DNA of 40,834 nt from UBA6168 sp964423205 (GTDB taxonomy: Bacteria; Bacteroidota; Bacteroidia; Chitinophagales; Saprospiraceae): contig CAYRDX010000042.1 in NCBI GenBank assembly GCA_964423205.1, positions 1 to 40,834 on the forward strand, given 5' to 3'. A program made the position numbers and the translations under genes. The notes below the pieces were generated by a model. It made no database searches. It saw only the letters and a list, made by a program, of their open reading frames with translations, and had not been told where the DNA came from. Positions 7,734 to 15,502 of the stretch are shown piece after piece; the stretch's first letter is position 1; each line of letters opens with the position of its first letter.

Positions 7734-8564
7734 ATGTCAGATTTATACTCCCGCATCGCAGAAACTGCAGCTTTTATCAAAAGCCTTACTGAATGCAAAC
7801 CATTAATTGGAATTGTTCTGGGAACTGGCTTGGGAGGGCTGGTCAAGGAAATAACCATTGAAGCAGAAATACCTTATGAAGAGATCCCTCATTTCCCGGT
7901 TTCAACCGTCAAGGGGCATGCCGGCAAAATGATTTTTGGTTTACTTGGCAACCATAAAGTCATGGCTATGGCCGGGCGCTTTCATTATTACGAAGGCTAT
8001 GACATGCAGCAAATTACTTTCCCAATCAGGGTAATGAAGGAGATGGGTGTGAAAATGCTGATTATTTCAAATGCTGCAGGTTCTGTAAATGCGAAAATGG
8101 AAGCGGGAGACATGGTCTTCCTGAACGGGCATATCAATCTTATGCCTTCTAATCCCCTGATTGGTCCGAATGACGATAGACTTGGAGTTCGTTTTCCTGA
8201 CATGTTGCACACCTATAACCCCAAATGGATTTCCAGGGCTTTGGATATCGCCAAAAAGAAGGGATACCGGGCGCATCAGGGCGTCTATACCAGTTTGCCG
8301 GGACCAAATCTTGAGACACCAGCCGAATATCGGTACATGAATTTAATCGGTAGTGACCTGGTCGGCATGTCAACTGTACCGGAAGTATTGGTTGCTAAAC
8401 ATTCAGAGATCGAAGTGCTTGCTTTATCCGTTGTTTCCAATAAATGTTTTCCGATTGAAGAAATCCGTGAAACTTCCCTGGAAGATGTGCTTCAGGTAGT
8501 AGGTGAGGCAGAGCCTAAAGTGACGAATGTGGTCAAAGAATTTATTTCGTCCCTCAATTTCTGA
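7734..8564 (+). CDS. Purine-nucleoside phosphorylase (trimeric, inosine/guanosine type)
   Basis: The enzyme cleaves inosine and guanosine (and their deoxy forms) with phosphate to give the base and (deoxy)ribose 1-phosphate, for purine salvage. The 276-residue length is normal for the trimeric PNP I/MTAP family. Visible blocks are 'GIVLGTGLGGL' (26-36), 'TVKGHAGKMIFG' with the phosphate-site His, 'GRFHYYEGYD', 'ISNAAGS', 'GVYTSLPGPNLETPAEYR', 'GSDLVGMSTVPEV' and 'VVSNK', whose Asn fits 6-oxopurine specificity. It is a single gene on its strand, separated from lemA by about 200 bases. MTAP activity is less likely but cannot be excluded, and mtnA is present in the window. Confidence 0.92.
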   Translation: MSDLYSRIAETAAFIKSLTECKPLIGIVLGTGLGGLVKEITIEAEIPYEEIPHFPVSTVKGHAGKMIFGLLGNHKVMAMAGRFHYYEGYDMQQITFPIRVMKEMGVKMLIISNAAGSVNAKMEAGDMVFLNGHINLMPSNPLIGPNDDRLGVRFPDMLHTYNPKWISRALDIAKKKGYRAHQGVYTSLPGPNLETPAEYRYMNLIGSDLVGMSTVPEVLVAKHSEIEVLALSVVSNKCFPIEEIRETSLEDVLQVVGEAEPKVTNVVKEFISSLNF

Positions 8565-8579
8565 GCTGTCAAAACAGCT
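8564..8579 (+). other. Short hairpin overlapping the PNP stop codon
   Basis: AGCTGT (8564-8569) and ACAGCT (8574-8579) form a six-base-pair stem with a CAAA loop, starting on the last base of the stop codon. No T-run follows, so termination is uncertain. Confidence 0.3.
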
Positions 8580-8762
8580 TACACGTCATTTTCCTTCAAT
8601 TCATCCCTAAAATTGCGAAGTTTGCAGAAATGGTAAAGCACAGCTTCAACCTGACTTTACTTTTGGACATTATTTCTCAGAAGTTGCCTTGACGGGTGGA
8701 TATTAAGGCTTGATATTCAGTTGGCAAGGCAAGTGACTTCATTCAAACAAAAACTTTTGCCA

Positions 8763-9347
8763 ATGAGACCTATCGCCATTCTTGCTGTTGTTATTCTCGG
8801 TTTGATTGCCGCTTTTTCTGGCTGCAATTCTTACAACAGGTTTGTAGAAAAGGATACAGAAGTTGAAAAATCATGGGGTAATGTGCAAAGCGCTTATCAG
8901 CGCCGCGCCGACCTGATTCCTAACCTGGTGGAAACTGTAAAAGGTGCTGCTGATTTCGAACAGTCCACACTGGCACAAGTTGCTGAGGCGAGAGCCAAAG
9001 CAACCAGCATGCAAATCGACCCGACTGATCTGACTCCTGAAAAAATCAAGGAATTTCAGGCTGCTCAAGGTGAATTGTCCTCCGCATTAGGGCGTTTGCT
9101 TATGATAACGGAGAATTATCCCGATTTGAAAGCCACTCAGGCATTCACTGAACTGCAATCACAGTTGGAAGGAACGGAAAACCGGATAAAAGTGGAGCGC
9201 GACAAATTCAACGAAGCAGTTGCTGATTACAACGCTGCTATCAGGAAGTTCCCCTCTAATTTCTTTGCCGGTATTTTTGGATTCGACAGGAAAGGCCAGT
9301 TTGAAGCTGAGCAAGGTGCTCAAAATGCACCTAAGGTTCAGTTTTAA
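8763..9347 (+). CDS. LemA family protein
   Basis: LemA proteins are membrane-anchored helical-bundle proteins of poorly defined function. From ATG 8763 the product has 194 residues. An N-terminal hydrophobic segment (about 4-18) ends in FSGC (Cys21), a possible lipobox. The hallmark 'VEKSWGNVQSAYQRRADLIPNLVETVKG' region (split here around residues 33-60) is followed by 'AQVAEARAKA', 'LTPEKIKEFQAAQGEL' and 'AVADYNAAIRKFPSNFFAGIFGF'. A TTG at 8721 would extend it by 14 residues that are not part of the family. It leads a three-gene run with two TPM-domain genes, a common partnership in bacteria. Confidence 0.92.
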   Translation: MRPIAILAVVILGLIAAFSGCNSYNRFVEKDTEVEKSWGNVQSAYQRRADLIPNLVETVKGAADFEQSTLAQVAEARAKATSMQIDPTDLTPEKIKEFQAAQGELSSALGRLLMITENYPDLKATQAFTELQSQLEGTENRIKVERDKFNEAVADYNAAIRKFPSNFFAGIFGFDRKGQFEAEQGAQNAPKVQF

Positions 9348-9415
9348 TTATAATGACTTCAAATTAGTTTCCACCAGGTTGGTATATTCTTCCTGGTGGA
9401 ACTGAAACTTTCAGC

Positions 9416-9850
9416 ATGAAGGACTTTCTCAAAAAAGAAGAAGAAAAGGCAATCATTCAGGCCATCAAGGATGCTGAGCTGAATACTTCCGGCGAAATCA
9501 GAGTCCATCTCGAAAAGGAACTGGATGGAGATATCATGGATGCAGCTGTCAGCACTTTCTACAAGCTTCGTATGGACCGTACTGCTGAAAGCAATGCAGT
9601 GTTGATTTACATTGTGCCAGAAGAAAAGAAATTCGCCATCATCGGCGACAAAGGGATAAGCCGGGTAGTGCCAGAGGGCTATTGGGAAGATGTTCGCAAC
9701 ATTATGCAGCAACATTTCAGGGAAAACCAATTTGCCAAAGGCATACAGGAAGCTGTTGCACAAGTAGGAATCAAACTGAAGAGATTTTTCCCATGGCAAA
9801 CAGACGATGTGAATGAACTTCCAGATGAGATTTCATACCGGAGTAAATGA
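9416..9850 (+). CDS. TPM-domain protein (cytoplasmic form)
   Basis: This 144-residue protein has no signal peptide. It begins 'MKDFLKKEEEKAIIQAIKDAELNTSGEIRVHLEK' (split around residues 1-34), continues 'AVLIYIVPEEKKFAIIGDKGI' and 'FRENQFAKGIQEAV', and ends in a polar tail. This is the TPM (TLP18.3/Psb32/MOLO-1) fold seen as a short companion of LemA and the longer TPM protein. It lies 68 bases after lemA and 49 before the next gene. The absence of an export signal suggests it works on the cytoplasmic face; its biochemical function is not established. Confidence 0.85.
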   Translation: MKDFLKKEEEKAIIQAIKDAELNTSGEIRVHLEKELDGDIMDAAVSTFYKLRMDRTAESNAVLIYIVPEEKKFAIIGDKGISRVVPEGYWEDVRNIMQQHFRENQFAKGIQEAVAQVGIKLKRFFPWQTDDVNELPDEISYRSK

Positions 9851-9874
9851 AAGACCCATTTTCGCATAAAGTTC

Positions 9875-9891
9875 TGGGTTTTCAAAACCCA
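9875..9891 (+). promoter_or_regulatory. Hairpin just before the start of the second TPM gene
   Basis: TGGGTTTT (9875-9882) and AAAACCCA (9884-9891) are perfect inverted repeats around a single C, so a real stem would have about seven pairs. It ends eight bases before the ATG at 9900, in the position of a ribosome-binding region, and has no T-run. It could tune translation of the downstream gene or protect an mRNA end. Confidence 0.4.
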
Positions 9892-9899
9892 AATCATCT

Positions 9900-10682
9900 A
9901 TGAAAACAAGCTCAACTAAATATTTCCTTCTTAAGGTTCTGTTCCTGTTTTCTGTTGTTACGGGATTACAGGCCAAAGAAATACCTCCTGCTCCCAATCC
10001 ACCAAGGTTGGTAAATGATTTTGTTGGTTTGTTGTCGTCTGGAGAACGGGAAGCCCTCGAAAGGAAATTGGTTGACTACGACGACTCTACTTCTACTCAG
10101 ATAGCCATAGTGATTGAGGAATCACTCGATGGCGACGATATATTCGATTATTCTTACCGCCTGGCAGAAGGGTGGGGTATCGGCCGTCAGGGAAAAAATA
10201 ATGGCATCCTTATTTATGTGGCATTGGGCGACAGGAAACTGAGGATACAAACGGGATACGGAGCTGAAGGGTTTTTGCCGGATGCCATGGCCAAGCGCAT
10301 CATTGACCAGGTAATTGTTCCAAATTTTAGGACACAGAATTATTATTCGGCCTTCGACCGTGCTACAGACATCATCATTCAGCTAGGAAACGGCGAGTAT
10401 GTAAACGATGAAATAGAAAGCGAAGGCTTTCCCTTAATAGCCATTGTTATCATTATCGTTTTCATTATTTTCATCATCATTATAAGCAATGCTGGCCGTG
10501 GTGGAGGTGGTTATCACCGTGGTGGCCGTTATGACTCTGGAGGTGGCTGGATCATTTTTGGTACTGGTTCTGGTGGTGGCGGATGGGGTTCCGGTGGAGG
10601 CAGCAGTTGGGGGGGCGGCGGCGGATTCGGTGGATTTGGCGGTGGTGGATTTGGTGGCGGTGGAGCCGGTGGAAGCTGGTAA
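9900..10682 (+). CDS. TPM-domain membrane protein with Gly-rich tail (YgcG family)
   Basis: The product has 260 residues. A signal peptide (1-25, ending LQAK) is followed by the TPM domain (about 35-165) with 'VNDFVGLLSSGEREALERKL', 'TQIAIVIEESLDGDDI', 'NNGILIYVALGDRKLRIQTGYG' and 'LPDAMAKRIID'. One transmembrane helix of Ile/Val/Phe lies at about 177-196. The tail (198-260) is almost pure Gly with Ser, Trp and Phe, ending GGGGAGGSW. The domain order matches YgcG-like proteins found next to LemA. The TPM domain should face the periplasm. It is the last gene of the operon and is closed by a strong terminator 15 bases after the stop. Confidence 0.9.
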   Translation: MKTSSTKYFLLKVLFLFSVVTGLQAKEIPPAPNPPRLVNDFVGLLSSGEREALERKLVDYDDSTSTQIAIVIEESLDGDDIFDYSYRLAEGWGIGRQGKNNGILIYVALGDRKLRIQTGYGAEGFLPDAMAKRIIDQVIVPNFRTQNYYSAFDRATDIIIQLGNGEYVNDEIESEGFPLIAIVIIIVFIIFIIIISNAGRGGGGYHRGGRYDSGGGWIIFGTGSGGGGWGSGGGSSWGGGGGFGGFGGGGFGGGGAGGSW

Positions 10683-10696
10683 ACAATCACAAAAAA

Positions 10697-10734
10697 AGCC
10701 CTGGCAGGAATGTGCTACTTGCCAGGGCTTTTTT
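10697..10734 (+). terminator. Strong bidirectional intrinsic terminator
   Basis: AGCCCTGGCA (10697-10706) pairs perfectly over ten bases with TGCCAGGGCT (10720-10729) and is followed by a T-run to 10734. On the other strand the seven As at 10691-10697 supply a T-run, so the hairpin can also end the convergent aminotransferase transcript. Confidence 0.88.
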
Positions 10735-10751
10735 GTTGGTGTCCTTACCCA

Positions 10752-11606
10752 TCAAACTTCCACTTGTTCACAGGAAGCAAGATAGGCTACCTCTCTTTTT
10801 TTAAAAATGTCGAGAAGTGCAGCAGCAACCGGCCCTGGTTTACCCTCACCAATAACGACGTCATCAATTTTCACTATTGGCATGACTCTTTTGGTGGTGT
10901 TGGTAATGAAGGCTTCTGCTGCGTATTTTATCTCATCGACGGCTATTTTCCTTTCCTCGATGGTAAATTTACCACTTGCACCTTCCATGACTTGTTTCCG
11001 GGTTATTCCTTTGAGAATTCCCTCTCCTGCAGTTACTATTGCTCCGTATTGAGTAACAATGTAGAAATTGGCCCGGGTTGTTTCGGAGAAATGTCCATTT
11101 TTATGAAAGAGCACATCTGTTGCTCCAGCTGCCTGCATTTGTGGCAGCATGTTTATTCCGATTACATAATTCGTTGCTTTCACGGTTGGCAAGGCCCGGT
11201 GATACTCACAGGTAATGAGTTTGTTGCCCTTCAGGTACTGAGCTTCCGGATAGGGGAAAGCTCCGTGCTGCATGACCAGCAGATTAGGGTTGGATGGGGC
11301 ATATCCATCTGCTGAGTAACCTCCGGTCAAAACCAACCTGATAGAGCTATCGTATTCGCCATTGGCATCAATCAGTTCATAAATATGACGGATGAGTTCC
11401 TTACGCTTTAGTGGTAATTCCAGATTCAATTGTTTTGCTGAATGCTCAAAGCGGTCGATATAATCCTGCAAGAATAGTGGATGTCCCTGTTTCACAAGAA
11501 AAAAATCAAAAAGCCCGTAACCGCGAAGAATTGAAATGTCGCTGATGTTGAGGTTGGCTTCTTCGGCAGGGGTAATTACGCCATTAACGGAGTGAAATTT
11601 TGTCAT
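10752..11606 (-). CDS. Class IV (fold-type IV) aminotransferase
   Basis: PLP enzyme of the branched-chain aminotransferase/D-amino-acid aminotransferase/aminodeoxychorismate lyase family. From ATG 11606 it has 284 residues. It shows 'NGVITPAEEANLNISDISILRG' (split around residues 8-30), 'YGLFDFFLVKQG', the PLP-lysine region 'LPTVKATNYVIG' and 'HFSETTRANFYIV', where the Glu contacts the PLP ring nitrogen. The C-terminal 'ITNTTKRVMPIVKIDD' block is typical. An ATG at 11687 would add 27 residues outside the family. The exact substrate cannot be read from the sequence. It lies downstream of the response regulator gene, with a gap of about 157 bases. Confidence 0.87.
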   Translation of the reverse strand: MTKFHSVNGVITPAEEANLNISDISILRGYGLFDFFLVKQGHPLFLQDYIDRFEHSAKQLNLELPLKRKELIRHIYELIDANGEYDSSIRLVLTGGYSADGYAPSNPNLLVMQHGAFPYPEAQYLKGNKLITCEYHRALPTVKATNYVIGINMLPQMQAAGATDVLFHKNGHFSETTRANFYIVTQYGAIVTAGEGILKGITRKQVMEGASGKFTIEERKIAVDEIKYAAEAFITNTTKRVMPIVKIDDVVIGEGKPGPVAAALLDIFKKREVAYLASCEQVEV

Positions 11607-11763
11607 GAAATGAGATGTTTTGGTATGGGCAAATGTAACACCGGCGCTACAAAATGAAAAGTATGTCCGGGTAAATGCAATGCACAATGCAGTAACTTTT
11701 CACTTGAGTGAAGGCATTTCCAATAACAGACTGGCGTCTGCATACATTAAATGGAAGAAGGAC

Positions 11764-12492
11764 TTATTGGCCGGATTCTTTATCGAGAAGCTGGAATCCG
11801 TTACCATGAATATTGACGATTTCGAGGTTCTCGTCGAGCTTGAGATACTTGCGCAGTTTGGTAACAAACACATCCATACTGCGGGCAGTAAAGTAATTGT
11901 CTTCGTTCCAGATTTTTGTCAATGCCTCTGATCTTGGCAGTACGTCGTTCATCTTTTGTGCGAACATCCTTAACAGTTGAGCTTCTTTTGGAGAAAGCTT
12001 GTACTTTTCCTCATTGGCCCCATCTTTGTCAAAAGTCAAAATCCTGAATGGGTAGTTGAAATGGTATTTTCCAATAAAATACTCCCTTACGTCGTCCTTT
12101 GAGTCAGCTTTTGGCTTGGTGCGTTTCAGTACCGCCTGTACGCGCAATAGTAACTCCTCTGAGTTAAACGGTTTTGTGATGTAATCATCGGCGCCAATTT
12201 TAAAGCCCCTCAGAACGTCCTCTTTCAGTGTCTTTGCTGTGAGAAAGATAATGGGTACGGTAGCGTCTTTTTCCCTGATTTCTTTCCCCAATGTGAAACC
12301 ATCTTTCCTTGGCATCATTACATCGAGTATGCACAAGTCGTATGTTCCCCGATTAAAACTTTCCATTCCTTTTATACCATCGTTGGCAAGGGTTACCTCG
12401 TAATCATTCATTTCGAGATAGGAACGCAGCACGTCACCGAAATTCTGGTCATCTTCGACCAATAAAATTTTACCGCGTGAAGTAGAGGTCAT
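11764..12492 (-). CDS. Response regulator, OmpR/winged-helix type
   Basis: This 242-residue DNA-binding response regulator has a receiver domain at residues 8-120. Acidic pocket residues are in 'ILLVEDDQNFG', the phospho-acceptor is D57 in 'LCILDVMMPRKDG', 'PIIFLTAK' carries the conserved Thr, and 'GADDYITKPF' carries the conserved Lys. The C-terminal Trans_reg_C domain (about 135-238) includes 'YKLSPKEAQLLRMFAQ' and 'TARSMDVFVTKLRKYL'. It follows its cognate kinase gene by 96 bases on the same strand. The target genes are not evident. Confidence 0.95.
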   Translation of the reverse strand: MTSTSRGKILLVEDDQNFGDVLRSYLEMNDYEVTLANDGIKGMESFNRGTYDLCILDVMMPRKDGFTLGKEIREKDATVPIIFLTAKTLKEDVLRGFKIGADDYITKPFNSEELLLRVQAVLKRTKPKADSKDDVREYFIGKYHFNYPFRILTFDKDGANEEKYKLSPKEAQLLRMFAQKMNDVLPRSEALTKIWNEDNYFTARSMDVFVTKLRKYLKLDENLEIVNIHGNGFQLLDKESGQ

Positions 12493-12588
12493 GATATTGA
12501 AAAGTTTAAATGGTTTTTGTTACTGATTCGATTTCTTTTTACGAAACAACAATAAAATGGTTTTTATTATTCAGGGTTAACTCAAATT

Positions 12589-14103
12589 TCAGGATTCCAC
12601 TTTGAAAGGGAAAAATAGTATAAAACTGCTTCCCTTGCCTAATTCACTTTTTACATCCACAGACCCTTTATGAGCCGTTATCATAGCTTTGACATAACTC
12701 AGCCCAAGTCCAAATCCTTTTACATCGTGCAAATTACCGGTGTGTACGCGGTAAAATTTCTCAAAAATATGTTTTCGTGCTTCCTTGGTCATCCCTATTC
12801 CATTGTCCTGTATGGTAATTTCTACACCATTGGGGACATTGCAGCTTAGAACCCTTATTTCGGGTTTGTCCGGAGTATATTTATTTGCATTGTCCAGCAA
12901 GTTATTGATAATGTTTGAAATATGGGTTGCATCACCCTGAACAATGCTATTTGTTGCCTGCAAATGGGTATTAACAGTGCCTTCTTTTTTCTCAACCTGC
13001 AACTGAATGTAATCCACCGCATTCATTATTACGTCATGCAAATTAACGTCGCTGATTTTCAGTGAAAACTCCTGACGGTCCATTTGTGCCATTTGCAGCA
13101 CTTTCTCCACCTGATTGTTCATTCGTTTGTTCTCCTGCCTGATGATGTCAGTGAATCGTTTTATTTTATCGGGGAAGGACACAATCATTGGGCTGGATAT
13201 GGAGTCAGCAGCCAAAGAAATAGTTGCTATGGGGGTTTTGAATTCATGAGTCATATTATTGATGAAGTCATTCTTCATCTCTGATATTTTCTTTTGCTGG
13301 AAAATAACCGAAATCGTGTACCAGAAACAGAACAGGATGATGCCTGTAAAAATAATGGAGGCCAACAGCGTTTTGAGTACCGTAGCCCATATAAATGACT
13401 TTTTATTCGGGAAAAACAGCATGAGCCTACCGGGCGATTCCCTGTCGTCCTGAAAAAGGTTAACCCGGTATTCCGAATTATACAGATTCTTGTGTCCAGT
13501 GATGATGCTGGCCGATGGGTTATTTTCCTCCACTACATAGTGGCCATCGGTGATGACAAAAGTTTGTTTCCTGTTGTCGAAGATGCCGTATCTGAAAGGT
13601 GTTTTTATTCCTTTATCGCTGAGTTCCTGTTTCAGGTACCTGGCCAGGTCTTCCAGTTTCACTCTGCTGACAATAGGGGCAAGATTCAGCCCACGTGTAT
13701 AATTCACCAATTGGGTAAGCATCCGCGCACGTTCAGCGCGACAGTTGGAGCAATTACAATCACTGGATGATAGTGAAATCTGCCAAAGTTGCATTTTTGA
13801 CAGGTGGCCCCCGGGCGAATTCAGTTCAAATGGAAGAACTATTTCCCCAGATTCAATGCGCTTGCGCAAATCACTTTCCATGAAATTCTGTGCAAAGCCA
13901 TTATCCACGTAACTCAAAGCCTCGATGTTTTCCTGGTAGGCCAATTTTTCCGATACCCCGTTCAGGGCAGAGAAAACTTTATTGTTGAACTGCTCTTCAT
14001 TGGCTTGCAGAGAATCGACAATCCATTTCACTTGCATACCAGCCAAACCAATGAGGGCAAGGCTCATCAAGGCTATAATTATCCAAATTGCTTGTTTATT
14101 CAT
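12589..14103 (-). CDS. Sensor histidine kinase
   Basis: This 504-residue membrane kinase is the partner of the adjacent OmpR-type regulator. TM1 lies at about 5-25 and TM2 at about 240-268. The periplasmic sensor between them (about 26-238) has a cysteine cluster DCNCSNC with C116, C118 and C121. The HisKA domain carries the phosphorylated H286 in 'NNMTHEFKTPIATIS'. The HATPase domain has N-box 'NLLDNANKYTPD' (401-412), G1 'DNGIGM' (433-438) and G2 'GFGLGLSYVKAM' (463-474). There is no HAMP or PAS domain between TM2 and HisKA, a short-linker layout common in Bacteroidota. The signal sensed is unknown. A terminator upstream separates it from the kinase-like gene at 14268. Confidence 0.94.
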   Translation of the reverse strand: MNKQAIWIIIALMSLALIGLAGMQVKWIVDSLQANEEQFNNKVFSALNGVSEKLAYQENIEALSYVDNGFAQNFMESDLRKRIESGEIVLPFELNSPGGHLSKMQLWQISLSSSDCNCSNCRAERARMLTQLVNYTRGLNLAPIVSRVKLEDLARYLKQELSDKGIKTPFRYGIFDNRKQTFVITDGHYVVEENNPSASIITGHKNLYNSEYRVNLFQDDRESPGRLMLFFPNKKSFIWATVLKTLLASIIFTGIILFCFWYTISVIFQQKKISEMKNDFINNMTHEFKTPIATISLAADSISSPMIVSFPDKIKRFTDIIRQENKRMNNQVEKVLQMAQMDRQEFSLKISDVNLHDVIMNAVDYIQLQVEKKEGTVNTHLQATNSIVQGDATHISNIINNLLDNANKYTPDKPEIRVLSCNVPNGVEITIQDNGIGMTKEARKHIFEKFYRVHTGNLHDVKGFGLGLSYVKAMITAHKGSVDVKSELGKGSSFILFFPFKVES

Positions 14104-14138
14104 CTTTTGTCCATTCAGGACTTACTGATTTGTTAACT

Positions 14139-14163
14139 AAAAAACACCCGGGTTTTGGCCCGG
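14139..14163 (-). terminator. Intrinsic terminator after the NahK-like gene
   Basis: On the minus strand CCGGG (14163-14159) and CCCGG (14152-14148) form a short GC stem. GTG and six Ts follow (14147-14139). It lies about 105 bases past the NahK-like stop codon and before the histidine kinase start. Confidence 0.55.
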
Positions 14164-14267
14164 TAATTTAGGTAAAACATGTCAAATTTAACATTGTGAC
14201 TTCCTCAACACTCTATTTAACAGACATTTAACCCGAGTCAACAAATAGCTGAAGGCTCCAATGCTAT

Positions 14268-15332
14268 TTATAATCCTTTCAGTTGACTCTGCATTGAATT
14301 AAACAACGCCAACTGATTCCTCGTTCGCACGAGATTGTGTTCCGGGTATTTTATTCGGTAATATTTATCGCCTGTCAGATAATCACCCAAAAACCGCAAA
14401 ACCTGAATAAGGGTTATCCATTGTGCGGCCGTTGAAAGATGCTTTCGTTCATTGGGTTGAAGCATTTGGCTGCAGGCTTGAAGAAATCCTTCCTGTATAG
14501 CATGGTACATAGTTAATGATAGGGCAGCTTTCGAATAATCATCGTCATCTTCCAGTGTCTCAGAAGCCATTGAACGCACCATATCCCCAAAATCGGAGAA
14601 TATGATACCAGGCATTACAGTGTCGAGGTCTATGACACAAAAAACTTCGGATGATACAGCATGAAAAAGGAGATTGTTGATTTTGGTATCGTGGTGCAAA
14701 ATTCGAATTGGTAGTTGGAGTTTTGCCACTTTTTTAAAAATCCAAACATTATCGAGGCATTGGCTGATTTCCTTTTTTGCTTCTTTAGACCTGCTTGATA
14801 TAGCTTGTCGAAGCGCTTCTTTAAACTGTTTAACCCTCAACAAACCGTCGTGAAAACCCGGAATGGTATATTTCACTTCCATTGGCGAAAGCCCCCTTAA
14901 AGCTGTGATGAAGTGTCCAAATGCCTGAGATGCAGCAAAGGCTATGTCTGGGTTTTCAGCTTTTTGGAAGGTCCGGGTATTTTCAAAATAAGGGAAAGCA
15001 CGCCAGTAATTCCCACCATTATCCTGGTGAAAGAACTTCCCGTCAGATTTTGGCAATGGCCTAAGTATTTCAAACGGGTAATCCACCCCGCGAAGATGCT
15101 CTGACACTTTTGAGATATTATGCATCACATCAACGGGACTCCTGAAAACTTTGTGATTAATGCGTTGCAGAAGGAATGGATTAAGATTATCGTTATCCTT
15201 AGCTTTTACCAGATAAGTGTCGTTTATGTGTCCTTCACCCAAAGGCTCGATATCAAGAATATTAGCGTGCCCAGTAAATAAAGAGGCTATTTGATGTAAG
15301 AATTCCAATTCCTTAGGCTGTGTCGCTTTCAT
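14268..15332 (-). CDS. APH-fold sugar kinase, N-acetylhexosamine 1-kinase-like
   Basis: The product belongs to the aminoglycoside phosphotransferase/choline kinase fold and has 354 residues from ATG 15332. It shows a nucleotide-loop-like 'PLGEGHINDTYLV', then 'FLLQRINHKVF', the catalytic 'ILHHDTKINNLLF' (HxDxxxxN) and the metal-binding 'VIDLDTVMPG'. The 'LQRINHKVF' and 'HDTKINN...DLDTVMPG' wording resembles N-acetylhexosamine 1-kinases (NahK) that phosphorylate GlcNAc or GalNAc at C1. This is family recognition from memory, not a search. An ATG at 15404 would add 24 residues. It is divergent from the RNase-like gene at 15503. A link with nagB-PIG-L (about 19 kb away) is speculation. Confidence 0.78.
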   Translation of the reverse strand: MKATQPKELEFLHQIASLFTGHANILDIEPLGEGHINDTYLVKAKDNDNLNPFLLQRINHKVFRSPVDVMHNISKVSEHLRGVDYPFEILRPLPKSDGKFFHQDNGGNYWRAFPYFENTRTFQKAENPDIAFAASQAFGHFITALRGLSPMEVKYTIPGFHDGLLRVKQFKEALRQAISSRSKEAKKEISQCLDNVWIFKKVAKLQLPIRILHHDTKINNLLFHAVSSEVFCVIDLDTVMPGIIFSDFGDMVRSMASETLEDDDDYSKAALSLTMYHAIQEGFLQACSQMLQPNERKHLSTAAQWITLIQVLRFLGDYLTGDKYYRIKYPEHNLVRTRNQLALFNSMQSQLKGL

Positions 15333-15502
15333 ATTTTGAAGAACAAATTTCGAAATGGCCAAGCTTTGAACCGATATCGAGGGCAAAGGTTGCAATTTCA
15401 GCATGTCATAGCCAACACTTGTTCAGGTAATCAATAGCTTTGTTTTTACTCATCATTGCATTTTGTAAATTGGCTGCTCACAAAACCTTCAATTTCCCAA
15501 AT

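Noticed and set aside
10489..10785. Val/Ala-rich open frame across the Gly-rich tail of the TPM gene
   Set aside because: Frame shadow of GGN codons that runs into the terminator hairpin; not a gene.
10710..11315. Plus-strand open frame of 201 codons
   Set aside because: It lies opposite the aminotransferase gene, is Cys/Phe-rich with no domain, and is a shadow of that gene.
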